Shown: piece by piece, positions 9,747 to 17,403 of the stretch | Numbering within the stretch: position 1 is the first letter of the stretch | Layout: each line of letters starts with the position of its first letter | Source: RBC074 sp964470555 | GTDB lineage: Bacteria > Acidobacteriota > Blastocatellia > RBC074 | Length of the DNA stretch: 64,000 bases | Reading direction: 5' to 3' | NCBI GenBank assembly: GCA_964470555.1 | Contig: CAYYDG010000033.1 | Coordinates: 15,433 to 79,432, forward strand | Program-made: the position numbers and the translations under genes | The notes under the pieces: model-generated | Seen by the model: the letters and a program-made list of their open reading frames with translations, nothing else | Databases searched by the model: none | What the model was told of the DNA's origin: nothing

Positions 9747-11036
9747 ATGAAAAGCCAATTGAAAACTCTTGGCGGCCTGGCAGCGATCATTGCTTTGCTT
9801 GCTTCTGCAAGTTTGCCAGCCATAGCGGGCGACGCTTCGTTGGAAGGGCGCTGGGAGGCCAGCGTGACCATCAACAACATCGTCATTCCGTTCCGGCTGG
9901 ACATCGCGGGCAAGGGCGACAAAGTAACTGGCACGCTGTTCAACGGCGACCAAACGCAAACCACGACCAGCGCCAAACTAACCAACGGTTCCCTGACGCT
10001 GAATTTCGAGCATTACCTGACAAAGATTGTGGCAACAATCAAGGACGGCAAACTGGAAGGCAAAGTGCTGGGCCGGTTCGAGCGCGATAAATACATCGGT
10101 GATTATCCGTTCCAGGCGAAACGCTACGTTGCGCCTTCGGCGGCGGATGTGGCCAGCGCGCCCTCCATTGGCGGGCTGTGGGAAATCCCCTACGAGAGCA
10201 GCAAGGGCGAAAAAGCCTGGCGCTTAATCGTCAAACAAAACGGCGCGGAGATCGCAGCTTCAATCCTGCGCGTGGACGGCGACACCGGCGCGCTGACCGG
10301 CACATATCGTGACGGCAAATTTGTCGTCAGCCACTTTGACGCTTCGCGCCCGCTGGTGCTGGAAATCAAAGCCAACGCGGACGGTTCGCTGTCCTTACGG
10401 CAGGAAGGCGCGTATGCGGCCAAAGGCGCTTTGACCGCATATCGCCCGGAGGTCGCCCGCGCCAAGGGGCTGCCCGAACCGGCCAACTTCGCCACGCACA
10501 CCACCGTGCGCGATCCGAAAGAACCCTTCAAGTTCAGCTTCCCGGACTTGAACGGCAAACTGGTTTCGAGCACCGATGAACGCTTCAAAAACAAAGTCAT
10601 CGTCGCCGTGGTCACCGGAACCTGGTGCCCGAATTGCCACGACGAAGCGCAATTTCTGGTGCAACTCGACAAGAAATACCGCGACAAGGGCCTGGCCATT
10701 GTCGCGCTCGACTTTGAAGAGCCGGAGCAACAGGAAGAACTCGTTCGCGCCCGCGCCTTCGTCAAAAAGTACGGCGTGGAGTATCCCTACCTGCTGGCGG
10801 GCGCGCCTGCCGAAATGTGGGAGAAAGTGCCGCAGGGCGTGAACCTCAACACCTGGCCGGCGACGTTTTTCATCGGACGCGACGGACTGGTGAAAAAGAT
10901 TCACGCAGGCTTTGCAGCGCCAGCCAGCGGCGTTTACCACCAGCAACTGAAGGACGAATTCGTTGCTACCATCGAACGGTTGCTGGCCGAAGAGGTTGCC
11001 AGCAATAAGAAACCCAGCGTAAAGAGCGAGGAGTAA
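9747..11036 (+). CDS. Secreted TlpA-like thioredoxin-fold protein, copy 2
   Basis: This 429-residue paralogue of the protein at 6853-8130 has the same layout: a signal peptide ending LPAIAGD, two beta-rich segments (LEGRWEASVTINNIVIPFRL, IGGLWEIPYESSKGEKAWRL) and a C-terminal TlpA-like domain with W293-C294-P-N-C297 and WPATFFIGRDG. ATG 9747 follows GAAAGGACAAGAAAGT. The N-terminal segments differ at many positions, while the last ~170 residues differ at only a few. The pattern fits an old tandem duplication with later gene conversion in the thioredoxin half. The likely role is periplasmic thiol-disulfide chemistry. Confidence 0.85.
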   Translation: MKSQLKTLGGLAAIIALLASASLPAIAGDASLEGRWEASVTINNIVIPFRLDIAGKGDKVTGTLFNGDQTQTTTSAKLTNGSLTLNFEHYLTKIVATIKDGKLEGKVLGRFERDKYIGDYPFQAKRYVAPSAADVASAPSIGGLWEIPYESSKGEKAWRLIVKQNGAEIAASILRVDGDTGALTGTYRDGKFVVSHFDASRPLVLEIKANADGSLSLRQEGAYAAKGALTAYRPEVARAKGLPEPANFATHTTVRDPKEPFKFSFPDLNGKLVSSTDERFKNKVIVAVVTGTWCPNCHDEAQFLVQLDKKYRDKGLAIVALDFEEPEQQEELVRARAFVKKYGVEYPYLLAGAPAEMWEKVPQGVNLNTWPATFFIGRDGLVKKIHAGFAAPASGVYHQQLKDEFVATIERLLAEEVASNKKPSVKSEE

Positions 11037-11063
11037 ACCTCTTCAACCTGCTGGCCACTTTCA

Positions 11064-11097
11064 GGGAATCTCGTCAGCACACACCGACGAGATTCCC
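11064..11097. terminator. Strong hairpin after TlpA-like copy 2
   Basis: A perfect 12-bp stem GGGAATCTCGTC / GACGAGATTCCC encloses a 10-base loop, 27 bases after the stop. No T-run follows, so it may be an mRNA 3'-end stabiliser or an attenuator and not a full intrinsic terminator. The next ATG is only 25 bases downstream. Confidence 0.45.
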
Positions 11098-11121
11098 GCA
11101 TTCGCGCAAAGGATCACTTCT

Positions 11122-11613
11122 ATGAAACCCATTATTCAAGCCATCAACTCAAAGATGAACTTCAGCGCCAGCGTGTGCTGGCTGTTGCTGTTCGCGCTGC
11201 TCGCTTTTCAGGTTGTCAACGCGCCATCGGCTTCCGCGACAGTCAGCCAAACGACCAAACCATTTGTCGTTGAGTATTACTACAAAGCAAAATGGGGACA
11301 GGCCGATGAGTTCATTCGCTTGTTCAAGAAAAACCATTATCCGGTGCTGAAAAAAGAGCAGGAGTTAGGCCGCATTCTGCAGGTCTCAGCCAGCGCCCCG
11401 AAATATCACGGCACCGAAGATGGCCGCTGGGATTATCGCGTCACCATCACTTGGAAAGATGCCGCGACAGCACACGATGGCTTCGATGCGCAACCGCTCA
11501 TCAAACAGCTTTTCCCCGATCAAGACACTTTCAAGAAAGAAGAGCAGCGCCGCTTTGAAATTCTGGCCGCGCATTGGGACGTGCCCATTGTAGATGTTGA
11601 CTTGAGCAAGTAG
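11122..11613 (+). CDS. Small secreted protein, possibly dimeric alpha-beta barrel fold
   Basis: This is a 163-residue protein starting at ATG 11122 behind AAAGGATCAC. A hydrophobic export signal spans about residues 15-38 (VCWLLLFALLAFQVVNAPSASA). The mature part begins FVVEYYYKAKWGQADEFIRL and contains HYPVLKKEQELGRI and WDYRVTITWKDAATAHDGF, a pattern like dimeric ferredoxin-like alpha-beta barrel proteins of the NIPSNAP type. No catalytic motif is evident. It sits in a run of small exported genes on the same strand. Function is unknown and the fold call is only a resemblance. Confidence 0.6.
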   Translation: MKPIIQAINSKMNFSASVCWLLLFALLAFQVVNAPSASATVSQTTKPFVVEYYYKAKWGQADEFIRLFKKNHYPVLKKEQELGRILQVSASAPKYHGTEDGRWDYRVTITWKDAATAHDGFDAQPLIKQLFPDQDTFKKEEQRRFEILAAHWDVPIVDVDLSK

Positions 11614-11653
11614 CTTAAACGTTTTAGTTCAATAACAAGAGGTTGATCGTGCC

Positions 11654-12157
11654 ATGTCAAACAGCTTGCAGCGGCATCTTTCCCGCGCAACCAAAGTCGC
11701 ATTCGTGTTGAGCATCGTTTTACTTCACGTGTCGGGCGCGCAGACGAACCGCGAACAACAGGAGATTCGGCGGCTGCGTGCGGAATTCAATCGCGCCATC
11801 GCCGCGCACGATGCAGCCGGTTTGCCAAAATTCTGGCGTGAGGATTTGCACGTCACGACCGGCGTCGGTAAGCAGCTAACAGGCAGCGCCGCCGTGCGCG
11901 CGGCGTTTGAAACCATCTTTGCCGATCCGGGCTTTGTCACCTACACGCGCACGCCGGACAAGATCGAACTTAGTGCTTCAGGTGCGCGTGCGGCGGAATC
12001 CGGCCACTGGCGGGGCGAATGGAAAAAGCCCGACGGCAAAATGGAATGGCGCGGAACCTATCTGGCGATGTGGCGCAAGGAAAACAATCAATGGCTGCTG
12101 CAATCCGAGCTTTACGTGTCGCTGAAATGCACGGGCAGCCGGGAATGCGGCGAATAA
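11654..12157 (+). CDS. Secreted SnoaL/NTF2-like (DUF4440-type) protein
   Basis: This 167-residue protein has a short signal peptide (AFVLSIVLLHVSGAQ) and a single NTF2-like domain typical of DUF4440/SnoaL proteins. It has a helical start REQQEIRRLRAEFNRAIAAHD, the conserved LPKFWREDLHVTTGVGKQLTG, and a strand pattern ending GTYLAMWRKENNQWLLQSELY. Members of this fold bind small molecules or act as accessory subunits, and most of the secreted ones have no known substrate. It ends 34 bases before the CpeT-like gene and is probably co-transcribed with its neighbours. Confidence 0.75.
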   Translation: MSNSLQRHLSRATKVAFVLSIVLLHVSGAQTNREQQEIRRLRAEFNRAIAAHDAAGLPKFWREDLHVTTGVGKQLTGSAAVRAAFETIFADPGFVTYTRTPDKIELSASGARAAESGHWRGEWKKPDGKMEWRGTYLAMWRKENNQWLLQSELYVSLKCTGSRECGE

Positions 12158-12191
12158 TCATTCACACAAAGTAACGACGAGGAACGTTGCA

Positions 12192-12875
12192 ATGATAAAA
12201 GCCTCAGGCAAAACCGCCATCGTAATGTTGGCAATTCTTGTTTTGGCGTTTGTGCCGGCGAACTCAAAGCAGGCGGCGGGCAGAGATGCGGAATTGGAAT
12301 TATTGGCGCAGTGGATGACCGGCGATTTCGACACTTTTGCACAAGTCGCCGCCGACGAGACGGCCAAAACGGCATACCGGCATGACAGGGTCACCCTCCA
12401 TTTGAGGCCGATTCAGATCAAAGGATTCTTTGATGACAGCGTCAGCAAAACCCTCTATCTGGAACAGGCGCAGGCGGACACACCCACCCAGCCTTACCGG
12501 CAAGGCGTTTACCTGCTGACGCGCGTCAACGGCAAAATCATCAATCGCACTTATCGCGTCAAAGACGCCGCCAAATTCGTCGGCGCGTATGCCGACGCGG
12601 AGCGGCTCAAACAAATCACCGCCGATCAATTGACCGCGGTCGAAGGCTGCGAGGTGACGTTCACCAAAGTCAACGATACGCTTTACCGGGGAGTGATGGG
12701 CGAAGGAAAGACATGCAAGAGCACGCGGCGTGGCGCGACTTATATGCTCTCGCGCGGGGAGCTGACGCCCTCCGCCACGATTACACTGGATCAGGGATTT
12801 GACGATGCGGGCAATCACAAATGGGGGCCGCCGCCTGGAGTGATCGGCCACATTTTCGTCAAAAGAAACCCATAG
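12192..12875 (+). CDS. CpcT/CpeT-like family protein, secreted
   Basis: This 227-residue protein has a signal peptide (VMLAILVLAFVPANS). The body matches the CpcT/CpeT chromophore-lyase-like pattern: ELELLAQWMTGDFDTFAQ at the start, PTQPYRQGVYLLTRVNGKI, a GCEVTFTKVNDTLYRGVMGE stretch with a cysteine, and a C-terminal LDQGFDDAGNHKWGPPPGVIGHIF. In cyanobacteria the family attaches bilins to phycobiliproteins. Nothing here suggests phycobiliproteins, so the exported homologue probably binds something else. It is the last gene before the encapsulin pair, with a 149-base structured gap between. Confidence 0.75.
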   Translation: MIKASGKTAIVMLAILVLAFVPANSKQAAGRDAELELLAQWMTGDFDTFAQVAADETAKTAYRHDRVTLHLRPIQIKGFFDDSVSKTLYLEQAQADTPTQPYRQGVYLLTRVNGKIINRTYRVKDAAKFVGAYADAERLKQITADQLTAVEGCEVTFTKVNDTLYRGVMGEGKTCKSTRRGATYMLSRGELTPSATITLDQGFDDAGNHKWGPPPGVIGHIFVKRNP

Positions 12876-13024
12876 GATTCAATGCAGGCAGATAATTTTT
12901 CGCCCGCATCCATTGACAGAAATCGTGGTGTTATGACGAACTTGCCGGGCGAAAATCATGCCGATGCAAGCTTTCGGCATCCCGACTAACCACTAAAACA
13001 AGGAAAGATATTTCAAGAAACATC
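12876..13024 (+). promoter_or_regulatory. Structured leader upstream of the encapsulin gene
   Basis: This 149-base gap contains a perfect 10-bp inverted repeat, TTTTCGCCCG (12897-12906) with CGGGCGAAAA (12946-12955), around a 39-base loop. A second perfect 7-bp hairpin follows (ATGCCGA 12958-12964, TCGGCAT 12974-12980). A TTGACA that could serve as a -35 box lies inside the large loop at 12913-12918, but no good -10 follows at 17 bases. ACAAGGAAAG precedes the ATG at 13025 at a somewhat long distance. It does not match a riboswitch consensus I know. It may be a terminator/antiterminator leader or an RNA structure controlling shell expression. Confidence 0.45.
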
Positions 13025-13969
13025 ATGGCTGAAAACAACATTCGTCACACCCTAAGCGATCAAGCCGCTTATCAACTCGCTAACGTCACCAAAACGCCGC
13101 CGCAATACGGCGCGATCACGCCGCGCTGGCTCGTCCGGTTGTTGGACTGGAAACCGCTGGAAGCGGGCGTGCTGCGCGTCAACCGCGTGATTGAAGAACA
13201 AACCGTTGACGTCGTCTGCGGTCAGGATGCGGACCAGTCTTTGCCTGACACCTATGTTCCGTATCAGGAAAAACCGCGCGAATACACGCTGAATTCGATT
13301 TCGGCGCTGCTCGACGTGCATACGCGCACCTCGGATTTGTACAGCAACCCCTACGATCAAATTAAAGAGCAACTGCGCTTGACCATCGAAACCGTCAAGG
13401 AACGGCAGGAAAGCGAACTCATCAACAACGATGATTATGGTTTGCTGAAAAACGTTCCGGCGGCACAGCGGCTCAAAACGCGCACGGGTGCGCCGACGCC
13501 GGATGATCTGGACGATCTGCTTTCCAAAGTCTGGAAAGAGCCTTCGTTCTTTCTGGCGCATCCGCGCGCGATTGCGGCTTTCGGGCGTGAATGCACGCGG
13601 CGCGGCGTGCCTCCGCCAACGGTGACGCTGTTTGGTTCATCGTTTCTGACCTGGCGCGGCGTCCCGCTCGTCCCGACGGACAAATTGCTGGTGGACGGCA
13701 AAACCAATCCAGCGGTGGGCGAAGGCGGCAAAACCAGCATCCTGCTGCTGCGCGTCGGCGAACAGAAACAAGGCGTGATTGGTTTGTATCAGCCGGGGCT
13801 GCCCGGGGAACAAACGCCGGGCTTGTCCGTGCGTTTTATGGGGATCAACCACAATGCGGTCGGTTCCTATCTGGTGTCGCTCTATTGCAGCGCCGCCGTG
13901 CTTACCGACGACGCCATCGCGGCTTTGGATAACGTCGAAGTGGGGAACTACTATGAGTACAAATACTAA
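13025..13969 (+). CDS. Family 2A encapsulin shell protein (SrpI-like)
   Basis: This 314-residue protein has the HK97-type fold sequence of SrpI-like family 2A encapsulins. The diagnostic N-terminal stretch is AAYQLANVTKTPPQYGAITP followed by RWLVRLLDWKPLEAG. Later landmarks are RTSDLYSNPYDQIKEQLRLT, HPRAIAAFGRECTRRGVPPP and the C-terminal VGSYLVSLYCSAAVLTDDAI. No cyclic-nucleotide-binding insertion of the family 2B type is present. Such shells assemble into icosahedral compartments, and family 2A encloses a cysteine desulfurase, which is the very next gene here. The stop overlaps that gene by 17 bases, suggesting translational coupling and matched synthesis of shell and cargo. Confidence 0.92.
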   Translation: MAENNIRHTLSDQAAYQLANVTKTPPQYGAITPRWLVRLLDWKPLEAGVLRVNRVIEEQTVDVVCGQDADQSLPDTYVPYQEKPREYTLNSISALLDVHTRTSDLYSNPYDQIKEQLRLTIETVKERQESELINNDDYGLLKNVPAAQRLKTRTGAPTPDDLDDLLSKVWKEPSFFLAHPRAIAAFGRECTRRGVPPPTVTLFGSSFLTWRGVPLVPTDKLLVDGKTNPAVGEGGKTSILLLRVGEQKQGVIGLYQPGLPGEQTPGLSVRFMGINHNAVGSYLVSLYCSAAVLTDDAIAALDNVEVGNYYEYKY

Positions 13970-15920
13970 CTTCCCCCTCGACCATCTGGATTTGCCCGGC
14001 GCGTCGCAAGCGGCGGCGGCGGGCTTGCCCGATCCGGCGGCGTTGGCGCGACTGGCGAATGAATTCTTTCAGGAATTCCAACCGCAACTGGCGGCTGCAT
14101 TGCCCAGCGCGTTTCCAAGCGGAACCGTTCCCTACACGCCAGAAGTGGCGATCCTGAATTTGCCTGCGCCGCTTTCAGGAACAGAATTGGCAACGGCAGA
14201 GTTGCAAGCGGCGGCTTCTGACGCTGCGGGAAAGGCCCCACACTTCACAACAATTCCGGCGACGCCTTTACCTTCGGCGGCGGAATTTCCTGCGCCGGGA
14301 ATTCCGGGCGGCATTTCGGCGGCTCATTTTTCCGTAGCGCCTTCGTTTTCTTTCCTGGAACAAGCGCGTTCGCTGTTTGAACAACCAGCAAGCTTGGGCA
14401 ACCTGGCGACCGGATTGGCTTTGCCTGCGGTGAAGTTGCCGACGGAGACGGAGGTGCGCGGCGTTGCGCCTTCCCTGCCCGGCCACGTTCCGGCAACGAT
14501 TCCGGCGACGCCGCTACCAGCGGTTTCCGCGCCGCAATTCACCGCGCCGATTGCGCGCGCCGACGATGTCAGTCAGGCGCAGCACTTCCCGTTTCTGGAA
14601 ACGGCGCGTTCGCTCATCAGCGTGGAGCCGGTGCTGGAACCGCTCGGCAACGAACTGCACGTGCCGCCGCAGGCAGCATCATCGGTTGGCTTGTTCGATG
14701 TGAATGCCGTGCGCCGCGATTTCCCAATCTTGCAGGAGCGTGTCAATGGCCGACAGTTGATCTGGCTGGATAATGCCGCGACGACGCAAAAGCCCAAAGC
14801 GGTGATTGACCGGCTGACCTATTTTTACGAGCACGAAAATTCCAACGTCCATCGCGCGGCGCACGAACTGGCGGCGCGTTCGACCGATGCCTATGACGGC
14901 GCGCGGGAGAAAGTCCGGCGCTTTCTGAACGCTGGTTCAACGCGGGAGATTGTCTTTGTGCGCGGCGCAACCGAAGGCGTCAACCTGGTGGCCAAGAGTT
15001 GGGGACGCCAGCACATCCGCGAAGGTGACGAGATCGTTATCAGCCATCTGGAACACCACGCCAACATCGTCCCGTGGCAGATGCTCTGTGCGGAGAAGGG
15101 CGCGAAGCTGCGCGTGGCGCCGGTGGACAACACGGGGCAAATCCTGCTCGACGAGTACGAAAAGCTGTTGGGGCCGAAAACGAAACTGGTCGCATTCGCC
15201 CAAGTCTCCAACGCGCTCGGCACCGTCACGCCGGTGCAGGAGATGACCGCCATCGCGCATCGTTACGGCGCAAAGGTGCTGGTGGACGGCGCGCAGGCGG
15301 TTTCGCACATGGCTGTGGATGTACAGGCCTACGACTGCGACTTCTATGTTTTCTCCGGCCACAAGGTCTTTGCGCCAACGGGCATTGGCGTGGTCTACGG
15401 CAAGCAGGAAGCGCTGGACGCCACGCCGCCGTGGCAAGGCGGCGGCAACATGATCGTGGATGTGACGTTTGAAAAGACCGTCTACCATCCCGCGCCGTTC
15501 CGCTTTGAAGCGGGCACGGGCAGCATCGCCGACGCCGTGGGCCTGGGCGCGGCGATTGATTACCTGGGTCGCATCGGCATGCCAAATGTCGCGCGTTACG
15601 AACATGACCTCCTGGTGTATGCCACCGAAGGATTGCAACGCATTCCGGGACTGCACCTGATCGGCACGGCGCGCGAAAAGGCGAGCGTGCTGTCATTCGT
15701 GCTGGACGGTTTCACCAACGATCAAGTCGGGCAGGCGCTGAACCGGGAAGGCATAGCCGTGCGCACCGGCCATCATTGCGCGCAACCGATTTTGCGCCGC
15801 TTCGGGCTGGAAAGCACCGTGCGGCCCTCGCTGGCGTTTTACAACACCTGTGAAGAGATCGACGCGCTGATTGCCGCCATTTGGAATCTGAAAAATGGCA
15901 GAGGCGCAGGGTTGATCTAG
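13953..15920 (+). CDS. Encapsulin cargo: SufS-type cysteine desulfurase with long N-terminal targeting region
   Basis: The start is ATG 13953, inside the end of the shell gene, giving 655 residues; an upstream in-frame extension would merely read the shell gene out of frame. Residues 1-245 are Ala/Pro-rich and probably disordered, as in known encapsulin-loaded desulfurases. They hold repeated motifs: FSFLEQARSLF near 132 and FPFLETARSLI near 213, and TIPATPLP near 100 and 183. Residues 246-655 are a complete SufS-like fold-type I PLP enzyme with the PLP lysine K471 in SGHKVFAPTG and catalytic C609 in RTGHHCAQPILRRFG. It would release sulfur from cysteine as persulfide, with sulfur building up inside the shell. 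Confidence 0.93.
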   Translation: MSTNTNFPLDHLDLPGASQAAAAGLPDPAALARLANEFFQEFQPQLAAALPSAFPSGTVPYTPEVAILNLPAPLSGTELATAELQAAASDAAGKAPHFTTIPATPLPSAAEFPAPGIPGGISAAHFSVAPSFSFLEQARSLFEQPASLGNLATGLALPAVKLPTETEVRGVAPSLPGHVPATIPATPLPAVSAPQFTAPIARADDVSQAQHFPFLETARSLISVEPVLEPLGNELHVPPQAASSVGLFDVNAVRRDFPILQERVNGRQLIWLDNAATTQKPKAVIDRLTYFYEHENSNVHRAAHELAARSTDAYDGAREKVRRFLNAGSTREIVFVRGATEGVNLVAKSWGRQHIREGDEIVISHLEHHANIVPWQMLCAEKGAKLRVAPVDNTGQILLDEYEKLLGPKTKLVAFAQVSNALGTVTPVQEMTAIAHRYGAKVLVDGAQAVSHMAVDVQAYDCDFYVFSGHKVFAPTGIGVVYGKQEALDATPPWQGGGNMIVDVTFEKTVYHPAPFRFEAGTGSIADAVGLGAAIDYLGRIGMPNVARYEHDLLVYATEGLQRIPGLHLIGTAREKASVLSFVLDGFTNDQVGQALNREGIAVRTGHHCAQPILRRFGLESTVRPSLAFYNTCEEIDALIAAIWNLKNGRGAGLI

Positions 15921-15937
15921 TGTCTGCGCGACCCTCT

Positions 15938-16020
15938 CCGACAAACTGCCACTTGTCGGACCTTGTCAGGCGAACATTTGTTTTTTCAACCACGAACCCG
16001 ACAAGCTGGCAGCTTGTCGG
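15938..16020. repeat. Two copies of a GACAAG palindrome
   Basis: TCCGACAAACTGCCACTTGT.. at 15938-15961 and the near-perfect 23-base palindrome CCGACAAGCTG-G-CAGCTTGTCGG at 15998-16020 lie in the gap between the desulfurase and the next gene. Two further copies occur at 24478-24558. They belong to a short dispersed palindromic repeat family. The gene-proximal copy is 21 bases upstream of the next ATG. Confidence 0.75.
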
Positions 16021-16041
16021 ACTTTTGCAAAGGAGAAAGCC

Positions 16042-16737
16042 ATGTCAGACGAAGAAAGAATTATTCACAACACCGAAGAAGATCAGGAATGGGCGGATTT
16101 GCTGTCGCCCACGCGGCGCAGCTTTTTGGCAAGCGCTGGGCTGACGGCGGCAGGTTTGACCGCCAGCGGCATTGAAGCCGAAGCGCAGGACATCGCCGTC
16201 CCAGCAGGCTTCAGTTTCAAACCGATTGTGCCGCCGCCTGACGTGGGTAAGAGTCCGTGGGGATATGAAACTTACAAAGAAACGGTGACACGACCAAAGA
16301 GCATTCGTCCGGGCGAAGAAAGCGGCTTGCCCAAAGCGCCGCGTCCTTACACGGACATCAAGAGTTACCACGCGCATTTTTACTTTGACGACGACACCTA
16401 CGAAAAAGCCGCGTTGGTGCGCAAATGGGTGATTGAACGGTTCCCTGTCGAACTCGGCAACTGGAATTTGCAACCGCGCGGGCCGCACGTCACACCGTCG
16501 TTTTACTTTGGCTTCACGAATGATCTGCTGCCGATTGTCGTGCCGTGGCTGCAATTGAACAGTCTGGGATTGACGATTTTGCTGCATCCGAATACGGACG
16601 ATCCGCGCGCCGATCATTTGTATTACACGCTGTGGGTCAATCGTTCGCAGCCGGTGAATGCTTACGGCATGCCCAAATCGGCGACGGTTGAAAAGATTTT
16701 CCCGAACATCAAACCAACGGTGAAACTGGAAGTATAA
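16042..16737 (+). CDS. Tat-exported DOPA 4,5-dioxygenase-family protein
   Basis: This 231-residue protein starts at ATG 16042 behind AAAGGAGAAAG. A twin-arginine signal is seen at about residues 27-45 (RRSFLASAGLTAAGLTASG). The C-terminal half matches the DOPA 4,5-dioxygenase family: SYHAHFYFDDDTYEKAALVR, GPHVTPSFYFGF and TILLHPNTDDPRADHLYYTL keep the family's histidines (HxH, H, H and DH). The fungal and plant enzymes cleave catechols. Bacterial homologues, usually about 110 residues, have no settled substrate. An exported, extended version placed between an encapsulin pair and sulfate-assimilation genes is unusual. Metal-binding histidines are seen, but activity is inferred. Confidence 0.75.
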   Translation: MSDEERIIHNTEEDQEWADLLSPTRRSFLASAGLTAAGLTASGIEAEAQDIAVPAGFSFKPIVPPPDVGKSPWGYETYKETVTRPKSIRPGEESGLPKAPRPYTDIKSYHAHFYFDDDTYEKAALVRKWVIERFPVELGNWNLQPRGPHVTPSFYFGFTNDLLPIVVPWLQLNSLGLTILLHPNTDDPRADHLYYTLWVNRSQPVNAYGMPKSATVEKIFPNIKPTVKLEV

Positions 16738-16839
16738 ATTGGCCGGCGCGCGGCAAGATTCATCGAACCGCGCCAACGCCTGATGATTTTCCGCAATCAC
16801 CATTTTTCAAACACACACGAAAGGAAACCTAACAATTCA

Positions 16840-17403
16840 ATGTCACAAGGATTCACACTATGGTTCACGGGCTTGTCAGGCGCAGGAAAAACGACGCTTA
16901 CAGAAGCCATCGTGCCGGAGCTTCGCGCTCGCGGCGTCAAAATCGAGGTGCTGGACGGCGACGAAGTTCGCACGAACCTGAGCAAGGGGCTGGGCTTTTC
17001 CAAAGAAGACCGCGACACGAACATTCGCCGCATCGGGTACGTCGCGCGGTTGCTGTCGCGCAATGGTGTCGGCGTGATTGCCGCAGCGATTTCGCCGTAC
17101 CGCGAAATCCGCGACGAAGTTCGCGCCAGCATCGAAGCCGAAGGCGTCACATTTGTCGAAGTCTTCGTCAAAGCGTCGCTGGACACGCTGGTCGCGCGCG
17201 ATGTCAAAGGGCTGTACCAAAAAGCCATCGCTGGCGAGATCAAACAATTCACGGGCGTTTCCGATCCGTATGAAGAACCGCTCAACCCCGAAGTGCTGGT
17301 CAACAGCGACAACGAAACGGTCGAACAAAGCGCGGCAACAATAGTTGCCAAACTCGAAGCGCTACGTTTGATCGCTCCGTTGGCAGCCAAAGGAGCCGCT
17401 TAA
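16840..17403 (+). CDS. cysC: Adenylylsulfate (APS) kinase
   Basis: The start is ATG 16840 behind GAAAGGAAACC, giving 187 residues, a normal CysC length. The P-loop GLSGAGKTTL lies at residues 9-18. Further family motifs are LDGDEVRTNLSKGLGFSKED, the RDTNIRRIGYVARLL helix, the AAISPYREIRD segment and KGLYQKAIAGEIKQFTGVSD. It phosphorylates APS with ATP to give PAPS in the cytoplasm. It ends with TAA directly abutting the ATG of the next gene, so it is co-translated with the siroheme genes. No sat/cysDN gene is nearby, so APS must come from an enzyme encoded elsewhere. Confidence 0.95.
   Translation: MSQGFTLWFTGLSGAGKTTLTEAIVPELRARGVKIEVLDGDEVRTNLSKGLGFSKEDRDTNIRRIGYVARLLSRNGVGVIAAAISPYREIRDEVRASIEAEGVTFVEVFVKASLDTLVARDVKGLYQKAIAGEIKQFTGVSDPYEEPLNPEVLVNSDNETVEQSAATIVAKLEALRLIAPLAAKGAA

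Noticed and set aside
13779..13952. Upstream extension of the desulfurase
   Set aside because: This frame lies inside the encapsulin gene in another phase and encodes non-conserved residues; the ATG at 13953 is the sensible start.
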